From the NCBI RefSeq assembly GCF_005930355.1, contig NZ_VDBO01000007.1, positions 62,001 to 126,000 on the forward strand: a stretch of DNA of 64,000 bases, written 5' to 3'. The position numbers were made by a program, and so were the translations under genes. Of this stretch, positions 7,993 to 16,976 are shown one piece after another. Source of the stretch: Paenibacillus sinopodophylli (GTDB taxonomy: Bacteria; Bacillota; Bacilli; Paenibacillales; Paenibacillaceae). Each line of letters opens with the position of its first letter. Within the stretch, counting starts at the first letter, position 1. The notes beneath the pieces are model-generated. The model was not told the DNA's origin, did not search any database, and saw only the letters and a list, made by a program, of their open reading frames with translations.

Positions 7993-8877
7993 ATGCCCAT
8001 TATTCATATGACGATCCCGCCGCTCCCGCATTATATCATCGGAGGATATACTGTCGCCCCTGCAGGCCGTAAGCATCCCAGCAGGCGCAACATTGAGGTG
8101 TTCGACCTGCTCGTTGTGACGCGAGGCTGCTTGTATATCGGAGAAGAGGAGCAGCATTACGAAGTAAGTAGCGGCCACGCGCTTATTCTGCGGCCTGATG
8201 CCTTCCATTACGCTACGCTCGCCTGCCAGGAACAGACCTCGTATTTCTGGGTTCATTTCCAGACAACCGGGCAATGGGGCATGTCGGACGAGGCAATGAG
8301 AGAGGAGAAGGTCGAGGGAACGAAAGACAGAATCCTTACATCAAGCTTTTATACGACACAAACCTTCACAAAGCAGCTCCCCCAATTCACGAAGCTGCTC
8401 CAGCCCACCAAGATGGAGAGCCTTCTGAGCCAGTTGGTGCAGCTTAATATGAATGATCATATCTCCAGCGTCAAATGGAAGCAGCAGCTTGCGTTCCAAG
8501 AGATCATCGAGCACCTGTCTGCTTCTATGGAAGCACAAGGCCCGACTCCCTCCGCCTTGTGCGCGGAGCAAGCCGCGTCCTATTTGCGCGAGCATTACCG
8601 CGATACGATTACCGCACAGGAGCTTGGGGAGAGCATTAACTTCCACCCCGTCTACATTGCCAGATGCATGCAGAAGGAATTCGGCTGTGCACCATTCGAT
8701 TATTTGATGAGCTTCCGCATCGAACGATCCAAGCTGCTGCTGCTGCAAACCGATCTGCCAGTTGCGCGTATCGGGGAAGAGGTCGGTTTCAACAACGCCG
8801 CCTACTTCTCCTCCTGCTTCGCTAAGCACGAGAACATCTCGCCGCGCAAGTACCGTCAGCGCTTTTCACACGGCTAA
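7993..8877 (+). CDS. AraC-family transcriptional regulator with cupin-like sensor domain
   Basis: A 294-residue regulator. The N-terminal half is a cupin-like sensor fold (FDLLVVTRGCLYIGEEE, then GHALILRPDAFHYA), and the last 100 residues form the double helix-turn-helix (TAQELGESINFHPVYIARCM, then IGEEVGFNNAAYFSSCFAK and the ISPRKYRQ end motif). The sensor fold usually binds a sugar or related ligand. I start at the ATG at 7993, preceded by GAGGGAG; the frame is open 22 residues upstream but without an RBS. It is divergent from the MATE exporter gene, which is the obvious candidate target; autoregulation is also possible. Confidence 0.87.
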   Translation: MPIIHMTIPPLPHYIIGGYTVAPAGRKHPSRRNIEVFDLLVVTRGCLYIGEEEQHYEVSSGHALILRPDAFHYATLACQEQTSYFWVHFQTTGQWGMSDEAMREEKVEGTKDRILTSSFYTTQTFTKQLPQFTKLLQPTKMESLLSQLVQLNMNDHISSVKWKQQLAFQEIIEHLSASMEAQGPTPSALCAEQAASYLREHYRDTITAQELGESINFHPVYIARCMQKEFGCAPFDYLMSFRIERSKLLLLQTDLPVARIGEEVGFNNAAYFSSCFAKHENISPRKYRQRFSHG

Positions 8878-8897
8878 GCGCATTCTCACATCCTTAT

Positions 8898-8928
8898 GAA
8901 AAAGACTGCCGAGCTTCCCCGGCAGTCA
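8898..8928 (-). terminator. Terminator of the acyltransferase gene
   Basis: Eight-bp stem GACTGCCG/CGGCAGTC (8904-8911 with 8920-8927), followed by five T residues on the minus strand. Confidence 0.75.
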
Positions 8929-8958
8929 CCTTCCACCTATCACAGCTAACTATTGATT

Positions 8959-10155
8959 CTATGAAGAAGACATCACACCTTCTCCATGACCTGCCTTCCC
9001 AGCAATCTCGCCTGCTGCCGGCTTCTTGCCCCAGCCTGTAAGCCACTTCCCCAAACGAATAGAGGGAAGCTCTACCCAATAATAGCTCATTGCCCCTGCA
9101 GCGAACGAGGCTGCGAAAGCAATCATTACGATAAATGGCGTATCGAGCCTCCCATTCAATAGATGAACGAGCGATAGCAATACGATCATATGGTACAAAT
9201 AGAGACTGTACGATATTTTGCCCAGAAACAAAAGCGGCTTGCGCCCAAGCTGATTCGACAGCCATATGGAGGACAGCGCTGCCACAATGAAGATAGAAGC
9301 GCCGATTGCTGTCATCCAGTCCCCTCGATGCGGCATGAACCAATCATGGAAGTCCTCGCCGTAGCCAATCCATTTGAATGAATAACAGCAGAGTGCGGCA
9401 ACGAGCAGCAGCGACACTCCCCAGCCGTTCAAACGCATGAAAAAACCTCTTAGCGTTCCCTGATATTTGGCCAGCAGCGCGCCTACAATGAAGAAGGATG
9501 CATAATGCAGCGACACAACAAAGTTGGTCATATAACGAGTCTCGAAATTCTCGAGCAGCATTTCCGCTCCAAAAGAAAGAACAAGCGCAATCGGAAGACC
9601 AAGCCTCCAGCCGCCTTTGATAATGACAAACATAATGAAAGGGAATAATAATGAAATCCGCATCTCATGAACCAATGTCCATAGAATCGGATCATAACGC
9701 GTCGTATTGTAATTGCCAACAAAGAGCAAATGATGAGCAATAGAGGACCAGCTTGGCGGGTTCACCCATAAGTTATTATAGTAGCTCGTCAAATCTGTTA
9801 ACTTGGAGACATAGACCACTTCCCGCAGTACGATGGCAATTAACAGCGCAATGACAAACGGAATGTATATGCGGCAGATCCTCTTAATCACATACTTTGT
9901 ATACGTTTGCTGACGGTTGCTGAAAAACGGCAAGGAAAGCACAAAGCCGCTTAACAGAAAAAACATAATGACAGCCTCATGGCCGCCCCAAATTGCGTGC
10001 AATGGCGTGTACTTCAGTAGGTTCAGCGGATAATCAAGCAGGCCTAGCCCCGAGGTATTCTGCACGATTGGTGTAAACACCATTAAAAAATGGCCGATCA
10101 TAACGGCTAATGCCGCCAAACCTCTAAGTGAATCTAATTGTTCATAGCGCTGCAC
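8959..10155 (-). CDS. Acyltransferase-3 (OafA-type) membrane O-acyltransferase
   Basis: A 398-residue membrane protein with about ten hydrophobic spans. The N-terminus has the hallmark YEQLDSLRGLAALAVMIGH, with the conserved Arg and His of the acyltransferase-3 family, which moves acetyl or other acyl groups onto extracytoplasmic carbohydrates. The longest frame begins at ATG 10173, but GGGGGAG lies 7 bases before an in-frame GTG at 10155, which gives the usual family N-terminus. A substrate polymer is not evident, though the surface-glycan region starts 1.5 kb upstream. It has its own terminator. Confidence 0.85.
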   Translation of the reverse strand: MQRYEQLDSLRGLAALAVMIGHFLMVFTPIVQNTSGLGLLDYPLNLLKYTPLHAIWGGHEAVIMFFLLSGFVLSLPFFSNRQQTYTKYVIKRICRIYIPFVIALLIAIVLREVVYVSKLTDLTSYYNNLWVNPPSWSSIAHHLLFVGNYNTTRYDPILWTLVHEMRISLLFPFIMFVIIKGGWRLGLPIALVLSFGAEMLLENFETRYMTNFVVSLHYASFFIVGALLAKYQGTLRGFFMRLNGWGVSLLLVAALCCYSFKWIGYGEDFHDWFMPHRGDWMTAIGASIFIVAALSSIWLSNQLGRKPLLFLGKISYSLYLYHMIVLLSLVHLLNGRLDTPFIVMIAFAASFAAGAMSYYWVELPSIRLGKWLTGWGKKPAAGEIAGKAGHGEGVMSSS

Positions 10156-10270
10156 GCTGCGACTCCCCCACATTTACCGAATCTTCATCTTAACAAAGAC
10201 GATTATAAGGGATAGGGGTACGCTTTGTCCGCAACTATTTTTATAATGTCTATACTTTGGAAGGAGATTC

Positions 10271-10801
10271 TCACAGGCCCCTAGACCTTCCTGCTCTTCT
10301 CCAGAGCTTAATGACACCTGCTACGCATAAACAGCATATTAATCCCGCCAAACCGCCTGTAAAGTCAAGCATGACGTCTGTCGCATTGCCAGTTCTCTCG
10401 TTAGAACCCCGTTGATTCCACTCATCAAGTATAGGAATAGCTAAAGCTACTAAAAGAGTAAGAAGTATGGATATCCATATGCGTCCACGAGTCATCGCGC
10501 GTAAGAACATAAACATTATTGCCGAAAGCGTTGCGTACACGAACAAATGCGCACCTTTACGGAACAGAAACTCCAAAAACCGATACGGATCTACATGTGA
10601 ATTGATAACACTCGTTTGGTAACGAATTGTCACATTCGGCAGCCATCTCATAAGCTGATGATAATTCAGATGCCCCCTCAAAAAGGGCTGTATATTTTGC
10701 TCAGTATACGATTGTGATGAGAAAACAAACAACATGACTAGCCAACCTGCCAATATAGTTCCCAAAAGCACAACTGGTGCCCATCTCATCGCTTTATCCA
10801 A
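10271..10801 (-). CDS. VanZ-like membrane protein
   Basis: A 176-residue protein with four to five hydrophobic spans. The VanZ-family signature elements are present in order: FSSQ after the first span, RKGAHLFVYATLS in the second, DEWNQ after the third and a DVMLDFTGGLAG segment in the fourth. VanZ gives low-level teicoplanin resistance by an unknown mechanism; most relatives are of unknown function. The start is a TTG with GAGGGG 10 bases upstream; the first ATG, four codons later, is too far from it. It is on the same strand as the acyltransferase, 115 bases upstream of it. Confidence 0.8.
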   Translation of the reverse strand: MDKAMRWAPVVLLGTILAGWLVMLFVFSSQSYTEQNIQPFLRGHLNYHQLMRWLPNVTIRYQTSVINSHVDPYRFLEFLFRKGAHLFVYATLSAIMFMFLRAMTRGRIWISILLTLLVALAIPILDEWNQRGSNERTGNATDVMLDFTGGLAGLICCLCVAGVIKLWRRAGRSRGL

Positions 10802-10955
10802 ATCGCTCGTACCCCTCTATGATACATGCTATTTTTATCTTAATAGAAAAGACATAGAAACAAAATGCATGGGTCGTGCTCAGACGGAGAAAGTAAAAAA
10901 GACTACCTATAAAAACAAGGTAACCTCCTCGTAGTTGCTAAAGCACTCTGCTTCC

Positions 10956-11201
10956 CTATCTTGACTGATGATGAGAATTCTCCACATAATCAATATATGC
11001 ACAAACCTTCTCACTTCCACACTCTCTTCCATACCGCACACAATCATAGCAATTTAACATTCGGTCGAGCGCTTGGCTTGCTCCCAATACCTCATCAGAT
11101 TGGTAGGATTGGCTCATTAACAGCTTATCCACCATCTCTTGCCGCAACATCTCAATTGTTTGTTCCAGCTCATTTCTTTGCTGAATATTAATTCTATTAA
11201 T
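10956..11201 (-). CDS. Spo0E-family aspartyl-phosphate phosphatase, apparent non-AUG start
   Basis: A small protein resembling Spo0E/YnzD/YisI phosphatases, which dephosphorylate Spo0A-P and delay sporulation. The family core is visible: IEMLRQEM in helix 1, then the signature SQALDRML in helix 2, followed by a tail with four further cysteines (CYDC, CGSEKVC). If translation begins at the first ATG (11150) the product is 64 residues and lacks most of helix 1 (NELEQTIE). The open frame extends upstream without any ATG, GTG or TTG. AGGAG stands 9 bases before an ATT at 11201, which would give 81 residues with a complete helix 1. I therefore list the ATT start but treat it as tentative. Confidence 0.65.
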   Translation of the reverse strand: MNRINIQQRNELEQTIEMLRQEMVDKLLMSQSYQSDEVLGASQALDRMLNCYDCVRYGRECGSEKVCAYIDYVENSHHQSR

Positions 11202-11682
11202 CCCTTCCTACTCCTCTCCGAGGAAACTCAGTAATGAAACCTGTTCAACATATACGAATAAGATTCATACACCTGATCTATTCGTTTCCATTATGCTTTT
11301 GCCCCGTGCAGATTACTAATTCACTAGCTAATTATTTATCAATCCAACGTTCGGATCTATTCTTTATACACAATTAGACTCGTTCATTCCGAATTAATTT
11401 GAATGAATTGTAGATCTTTACTCAAACACGTCATTAGTTGACCCGTATTGTATCTCCTGTATGTATCTGGATAGTTTGTACTGATAGTGTAATGTATATT
11501 TTAGTTCTACGGTAGGGGTATATTGGTTAAATGTAATAATTTTTTACAATTCATTAACAACTTTCATGACTATACTATTCAAAAACGAAAAAGACCAGCT
11601 AGCCTATCTCAAGGAAACGGCAGCTAATCTTCACAAATCAACCTATCATTCTGTTGCAATACACTCGTGTCTCTTTAACAAG
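11202..11682. other. AT-rich intergenic region
   Basis: About 480 bases, clearly AT-richer than the first 10 kb. It holds the terminator of the downstream-reading operon (11581-11630) and must hold the promoter of the Spo0E-like gene. I found no conserved coding frame or RNA gene. Confidence 0.6.
11581..11630 (-). terminator. Terminator of the surface-polymer operon
   Basis: On the minus strand GATTAGCTGCC can pair with GGCTAGCTGGTC (bulged, with G-U pairs), followed by TTTTTCGTTTTT. Confidence 0.65.
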
Positions 11683-13365
11683 TTATTTCAGTTCAACATC
11701 GAGTAAATCATTTATTTCCTCAATCGTGTGACATTGGAACAATTGCCTGCTAAGCGCTTTGAATTCACTTAAGTTAAGTTCATTGATTGTAATCTGTATT
11801 TCACGATCTGTTATACCGAACTTCTCATTCAGAAATTCATTCAGCATGATCTTTCTGGTTTCCAGTTCCTTTTCATAATATACATACTCTCTATCTACTT
11901 CATATTCAGATAATACATCTGTATAGAAACCATCATATTGACCCTCTATATACTCACTAACGGCATCCATTTCATTGACCGTATGAGCATATATAGAAGT
12001 ACCTCGTTTTTTCATTGCAAATACAAGTGCTGGGCTATATCTTTCTTGAGACAACGCTAGAAAGTTTATATCCTTTTCCTTAACATATGAAATAACTTCA
12101 CGATCTGTCGCATTCGTTTGATATAACGTATACATATACTGTGGGAAAGGAAAAATCTCATCAATGACGTCGTACATGGTTTCTGAATATAGTTGAGGTA
12201 TCACGCGCATTAGAATCTGAAACCCAAACGGTGCAGCATTTGCCACCAAATTTTCAAACTGCTTTCTCACGATTTCATGATCCGAATACTTCGTATCGGT
12301 AATCAGATACGCATCCGGATGGGCGGTAAGAAATTCAAATAAGCCTTCTATCGTTAAAGGTGTGTATGCATTTAAAATTTTCAGATTCTGAAACTGTTCT
12401 TTCGTAGGTGGAAGAACATTCTCGAGTTCACTTGGGAGCTTCTGCTGTAATATATTATACATAGAAGGTTCCCAACTTTCGCGTGCAACTAACTCCCCGT
12501 CTGAAGTTAACGTTAAATCAGCTTCAAATATTCTATGTCCCCTATGAATATAACTCTGTTCAAAAACTTCCTTGCAGTTAGTAAAATTAATGCCCTGAAT
12601 TCTTCCTCCGCCACGACTAATCACGCGATTTCTTTTCCGTTTCCTAGGAGGATCGGCTTGAAATAAGCTTCCTTCACCGAACAACGTTACAAATGTATCG
12701 AAATAGGTTGCACTCACATTCGAGTCTGATTGAAATACAACAACATTAAATCCGCGATGATTCAGACTCCGTTCCAGATTACCCAGTTTTATGCTACTAT
12801 TGTTTGCTGCGAGCGCCCCACCACTTTTGGCAATGACGGCAATTTCGTCACAAGCCCCCTCCCAGTAAATATCATCGTTCGAACACTCTTCAAATAATAC
12901 GTCATATTCGCCACCTTGATTTTTCTTTGCAACCCATAAATAGCTATACCTTAACTTTGTTTTGTTCATTTGAGAGATACCAAGCCGCTTTAAATCCAAC
13001 TCAACATCTATACTAATTTGCTGACTTGCATCATCTTTGACTGAAATGATTACGTACGATTCTTCAATCACATTACTCAAAAAATCTACTATGGTCTTTC
13101 CTTTAACTGTCTTAACGCTATAACCATTATTTGAAAAATAAGGAATGTGGCTGCTCTCGTGAAAGTAAATGGATTGGTTGTTAAACTCCAATGCTATATC
13201 CTTGAACGATTTTATCCACACTCCATATTGACGAAACATGCTGGACACATAAGCCGCATAAACTTTCTCTACCTTATTTCGATCGTGTATACTTGGCATA
13301 TCAGATTGAGGGATATAGACGCTTCCCTTATTCATCAGGGATAAATCAGCCATTTTATAATTCAT
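11683..13365 (-). CDS. ILEI-like module fused to a degenerate GDPD-like TIM barrel
   Basis: A 560-residue protein with no signal peptide or membrane span. Residues about 40-235 repeat the module shared with the two upstream genes (VIISVKDDAS, then RYSYLWVAK, then NHRGFNVVVF and FDTFVTLFG). Residues about 245-505 resemble a glycerophosphodiester phosphodiesterase barrel: ISRGGGR (250-), FEADLTLTSDGELV (280-) and LTIEGLFEFL with ITDTK. Family enzymes have AHRG and HD here; this protein has Ser 250 and Arg 295-Glu 296 in place of the two histidines, while metal-type acidic residues Glu 281 and Asp 283 remain. It may thus be a binding protein or use another chemistry. The ATG overlaps the previous gene by 11 bases (GAGGTG upstream). 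Last gene of the operon. Confidence 0.65.
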   Translation of the reverse strand: MNYKMADLSLMNKGSVYIPQSDMPSIHDRNKVEKVYAAYVSSMFRQYGVWIKSFKDIALEFNNQSIYFHESSHIPYFSNNGYSVKTVKGKTIVDFLSNVIEESYVIISVKDDASQQISIDVELDLKRLGISQMNKTKLRYSYLWVAKKNQGGEYDVLFEECSNDDIYWEGACDEIAVIAKSGGALAANNSSIKLGNLERSLNHRGFNVVVFQSDSNVSATYFDTFVTLFGEGSLFQADPPRKRKRNRVISRGGGRIQGINFTNCKEVFEQSYIHRGHRIFEADLTLTSDGELVARESWEPSMYNILQQKLPSELENVLPPTKEQFQNLKILNAYTPLTIEGLFEFLTAHPDAYLITDTKYSDHEIVRKQFENLVANAAPFGFQILMRVIPQLYSETMYDVIDEIFPFPQYMYTLYQTNATDREVISYVKEKDINFLALSQERYSPALVFAMKKRGTSIYAHTVNEMDAVSEYIEGQYDGFYTDVLSEYEVDREYVYYEKELETRKIMLNEFLNEKFGITDREIQITINELNLSEFKALSRQLFQCHTIEEINDLLDVELK

Positions 13366-14293
13366 TTTTCACCTCGATTGGGACTGCGCGATAAACGGTT
13401 CGATCATCATACATCGTAACAAATGTATCTACTCTATTAGCGGCTTCAACCCTTGAATCTACGACATCATACACGACCATATTCATACCGCGCAAATTCG
13501 AGGAATATTCTTTACCTTCTATTACAATGCTAGAATAATTGCCGCTGTCATACCCTTTGCTTATGATCTGGATATCCATTGGAAATTTGAAACCATTAAT
13601 TGTATCATCTTTTTTATAATTTTTTAACAAGGGCTCATCTGACCATTCTTCAAAAAGACTTACGTAGACGTTGTCGTATTTTTTCCAAATGACATTAATA
13701 TAACTATTTCGCAAGTGCTCCCTCGTTAATTCACGAATGCCAAAATCGCTGAGCCTTTCTTGCCACTTATGATTTAATGCCTGAGATCCATCATCCTTCA
13801 CGGATAGAATGATAATCGAAAATGGACTTGCCTCATTAAACAAATCGATAAAGCTCTTGCTGTTTACTAGCTGAATATTGTAATTCCGATCCCATAATAC
13901 AGGCATCATGCTGGGATCATCAAAATAAAGAGTCATAGGCTGATTCGTTTGGGCTTCGATATCTTTAATATCAATAATGGAAATATTGTTTTGTTTGCAG
14001 AGCTCTTCAATAATTGAAGCTCCCCCACCTTGGCCTGACCAAAGCGGATTGCTTAATATCCTTTGCATATTCTCTTCGTCCGAAGCTATGACTTCTTCCC
14101 ATCTCGAAAAGGAATAGTTTACCTCAACAGGATCGTTTTCTGTTTCTTCCAATGCATCCTCAGAAATTCCTACCCATTCATCCATTTTTTCCACTGCTTT
14201 TAAGACAGGTAGAATATTCTTCATGCTTATCATTAAGAAAAACCAACAGCTCAATAAAATAGCTGCACCGGCTTGCAACCATAATACACTCAC
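13355..14293 (-). CDS. Membrane-anchored protein with the shared ILEI-like module
   Basis: A 312-residue protein: one N-terminal membrane helix (about residues 5-27), then an extracytoplasmic part. From about residue 115 to the end it repeats the module of its neighbours: FSIIILSVKDDGSQ, then RNSYINVIWKK, FEEWSDE, then SNLRGMNMVVYD and VDTFVTMYDD. The RG(L/F/M)N-V-V and DTF elements and the KDDxxQ element match the ILEI/FAM3 (PANDER) fold known from animal secreted proteins and from the carbohydrate-binding stem of POMGNT1, so sugar binding is an inference. Start is a GTG whose GTGA overlaps the stop of the upstream gene, with GGGAG 7 bases before, so translation is coupled. No catalytic residues are evident. 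Confidence 0.6.
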   Translation of the reverse strand: MSVLWLQAGAAILLSCWFFLMISMKNILPVLKAVEKMDEWVGISEDALEETENDPVEVNYSFSRWEEVIASDEENMQRILSNPLWSGQGGGASIIEELCKQNNISIIDIKDIEAQTNQPMTLYFDDPSMMPVLWDRNYNIQLVNSKSFIDLFNEASPFSIIILSVKDDGSQALNHKWQERLSDFGIRELTREHLRNSYINVIWKKYDNVYVSLFEEWSDEPLLKNYKKDDTINGFKFPMDIQIISKGYDSGNYSSIVIEGKEYSSNLRGMNMVVYDVVDSRVEAANRVDTFVTMYDDRTVYRAVPIEVKNEL

Positions 14294-16965
14294 AGAATCA
14301 CTCCCGGAATTGGAATTTCTTTGATAGCACGATACATGCCATTATCAATATATGTCGTTGAAAAAGTATCTGCAACAAATTGCTCTATTACGTTACCTTT
14401 TCGCATATCTATCACTGCAAAGTTGAGACCTCTTTCATTGGAACAACAAGGTACTTGATTAACAAATAGCTCAGCTTTGTTTCCTGATAAAGCGCCCTGG
14501 CTTCGTAACTTCACATCAACCGGAAGAGACACTCCATTTAGTATCGAATTTTTCTCCCAATGGTGATCAATTGAATGTTCTGAAGTCTTTTCGTATAACG
14601 ACATAAACCCTTTATTTTTATAAATAAGATTCACATAGCTATGTCGATACTTCGTCCTATTCAATTTGTTAATTCCGTACTTGGACATCGTCTCCAGAAA
14701 TGATTCGGTGAACTGGTGTGCTGCATCATCTTTTGCAACTGCTACGACTAGTACATGATCCGGCAGGCTCTGCAAATATGCTGGCAATGTAATTGGGTTG
14801 ACTAACTCAATCTTATGTCCCTTTTTCCGTAAAACGTCGATATAAAATTTATCTTCAAAATATATCGGTTTATCATTTGCATCTAAATCCAGTATCGAGA
14901 AAAACCGAATGTTTTTCTTACGTTGGACACGATAATATTCCTCAAGCTTGCTGATACCGCTTAAATCATTAATGGCAACGTTCATATGCCCTTGATCTAA
15001 GGCTAGTGGAATCGGAAGTACGATCGAGTCATCATTTACTAGGCTTAATATCTGTTCAATATTGGTTGAGAATTGGGCTGAAACCACAATAGCCGTCTCT
15101 ACATCATCAGCCTTTTCTTCAATGACTAATTTATCATTCGAGATTAAATATGCTGATCTACTAATTTGCTGTTTACTGAACTCATATGCTTTTTTATTTT
15201 CTCCGGATACAGGTAATACGATCGTCTCTTTATCTCTATCGAATATTGTGCTATTAACATATTCACCTGAATCAGAAGCATATAATAAAGTATGTGTTGT
15301 GGCAAAAGAACCGTTTGGAAATTGTACTAAAGGTATGATTCTATCTTTGTCAGCAGTAAAAAGGCTTGTACCCATTCCATAACTGATTTTGGGTAGTCCT
15401 AGCAAATGAAGAAGCGTCGGGCCTACATCCAATGTACTTCCAACAATATTTAAATCAGGTGACTCGATTGCCACATCATTATCTGTTGCAATAATAAAGG
15501 GTACCTGTGCCATTCGCATCCTGTTCGTTGATTTAAGCATATTGGATTGCTGAATGCCCAATTCATCATATAATGATGCTAGATGCTCCGGCGAAACTCC
15601 CTCATGGTCACCATAAAATGCGAAAACCGTATTTTCCATAAGTCCTTCTTGCTTTAAAGACTCATAAAAGAACTGCAATGCTCGATCGGTGTAGTTAACA
15701 CTCTGATAATATAAAGAAAGAAATTCGGGCAAGTCCTTACTCAATTTCAACCCCCATAACCTCTCTTCCAATTTAAAAGGAAAATGAGAAGTTAAGCTGA
15801 TCATAAATGAAAAAAATGGCTTTTTCATTTTTTTAATCTTTTCAACGGATTGTTCAAAGAAAGAAAAATCAGATAACCAAGAGGACGCTTTGTCTTGAAG
15901 CAAATAATCTTCTTCGGAGAAGAATCTTTCAAATCCGTGTGTATTCATCATCGTTCGTCGATTATAAAAATCGCCTTTGTAACCGTGGTAGGCCATAGAC
16001 TCATAGCCATGTTTACGTAAAATTTTAGGTAAGCCATAAAATTTTTTATCATAATGCTTATAATTCACAACATCATTCTGCATAGCATACAAAGAATGCA
16101 GCGAAGCCAATTCCGCATCAGAGGTATGCCCTCTTGAGAATTGGCTGAAAATATCTGTGAAGGCTATATTTTCTCTAGCTAAGCGATTCATGAATGGGGT
16201 TACTTCCTGCCCCTCAACTTTATAATGCAGTAAAAATTGCTGAAAAGACTCCAATTGAATGAGAATCACATTCATGCCTTTGTATTTCCCAAACCAAGAA
16301 TCTTCAATTAATCTATCCTCGTTTACTATTCCGTTGCTGGCATACTCTTTCTGAAAATCCTCTTGTATTTGTGCTTGCTCTAAACTTCTTCTTCTATCCA
16401 TAATCCAAGTAAAGTAATAAGATACGAACATGCCAAACGTATGGATCGGCATTGATCCATTGGATAACCGGTTCATTTGCCTTATCGTTATCAATATCAC
16501 CATGGCCAATACTACATTTAATGTCCACCACAATATAGATGGAGATGCCTTTTCACCATTTGTAACGATGAACGCAATTATCACTTCAGAAAAAGTGATG
16601 AGATAGTAAATGTCGCTCCATCTCACAAGCCTTCCAGCAGCTTGAAATAGCATAGACCCATTTGTCTTTGCTGTACCCTTCACAAATAAAAACTGCTTAA
16701 CTTGAAAAGCAGCAACAATGTTCCCAAAATATCTAAAATGAATCATGTTAATAAAGTATGCAATCGTAACAAATAAAACCAAAATCATAGCAGGATAAAT
16801 ACTCCATCCTGCTATGATTTTAATAATAATTGACGTTAAACTCGAAACAATAATTTGTTCCAGCGATACCCATTTCAAGCCACGAACTTTATTTAGAGCC
16901 ATATTCCATGTTAAATGCCATATAAATATGGCAAGGCATATCAGTAGCGCCGACAACAGTTTCAA
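14290..16965 (-). CDS. LTA-synthase-like sulfatase with C-terminal ILEI-like module
   Basis: An 891-residue membrane enzyme of the alkaline-phosphatase/sulfatase superfamily, closest in layout to lipoteichoic acid synthase, which transfers glycerol-phosphate from phosphatidylglycerol outside the membrane. Residues 1-180 hold about four to five membrane helices. The catalytic residues of LtaS have counterparts: Glu 239 (QLESFQ), Thr 281 (RGHTSDAE) and Asp 453-His 454 (FYGDHEG). After the catalytic domain (ends near 520) the protein continues for over 350 residues; the last ~190 (VAVAKDDAA, RHSYVNLIYK, ERGLNFAVID, DTFSTTYI) repeat the module found alone and with a GDPD-like barrel in the next two genes. 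Start is a TTG behind AGGGAGAGGG. The polymer may be a teichoic-acid-like or other phospho-polyol decoration. Confidence 0.75.
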   Translation of the reverse strand: MKLLSALLICLAIFIWHLTWNMALNKVRGLKWVSLEQIIVSSLTSIIIKIIAGWSIYPAMILVLFVTIAYFINMIHFRYFGNIVAAFQVKQFLFVKGTAKTNGSMLFQAAGRLVRWSDIYYLITFSEVIIAFIVTNGEKASPSILWWTLNVVLAMVILITIRQMNRLSNGSMPIHTFGMFVSYYFTWIMDRRRSLEQAQIQEDFQKEYASNGIVNEDRLIEDSWFGKYKGMNVILIQLESFQQFLLHYKVEGQEVTPFMNRLARENIAFTDIFSQFSRGHTSDAELASLHSLYAMQNDVVNYKHYDKKFYGLPKILRKHGYESMAYHGYKGDFYNRRTMMNTHGFERFFSEEDYLLQDKASSWLSDFSFFEQSVEKIKKMKKPFFSFMISLTSHFPFKLEERLWGLKLSKDLPEFLSLYYQSVNYTDRALQFFYESLKQEGLMENTVFAFYGDHEGVSPEHLASLYDELGIQQSNMLKSTNRMRMAQVPFIIATDNDVAIESPDLNIVGSTLDVGPTLLHLLGLPKISYGMGTSLFTADKDRIIPLVQFPNGSFATTHTLLYASDSGEYVNSTIFDRDKETIVLPVSGENKKAYEFSKQQISRSAYLISNDKLVIEEKADDVETAIVVSAQFSTNIEQILSLVNDDSIVLPIPLALDQGHMNVAINDLSGISKLEEYYRVQRKKNIRFFSILDLDANDKPIYFEDKFYIDVLRKKGHKIELVNPITLPAYLQSLPDHVLVVAVAKDDAAHQFTESFLETMSKYGINKLNRTKYRHSYVNLIYKNKGFMSLYEKTSEHSIDHHWEKNSILNGVSLPVDVKLRSQGALSGNKAELFVNQVPCCSNERGLNFAVIDMRKGNVIEQFVADTFSTTYIDNGMYRAIKEIPIPGVIL

Positions 16966-16976
16966 CCCTCTCCCTC

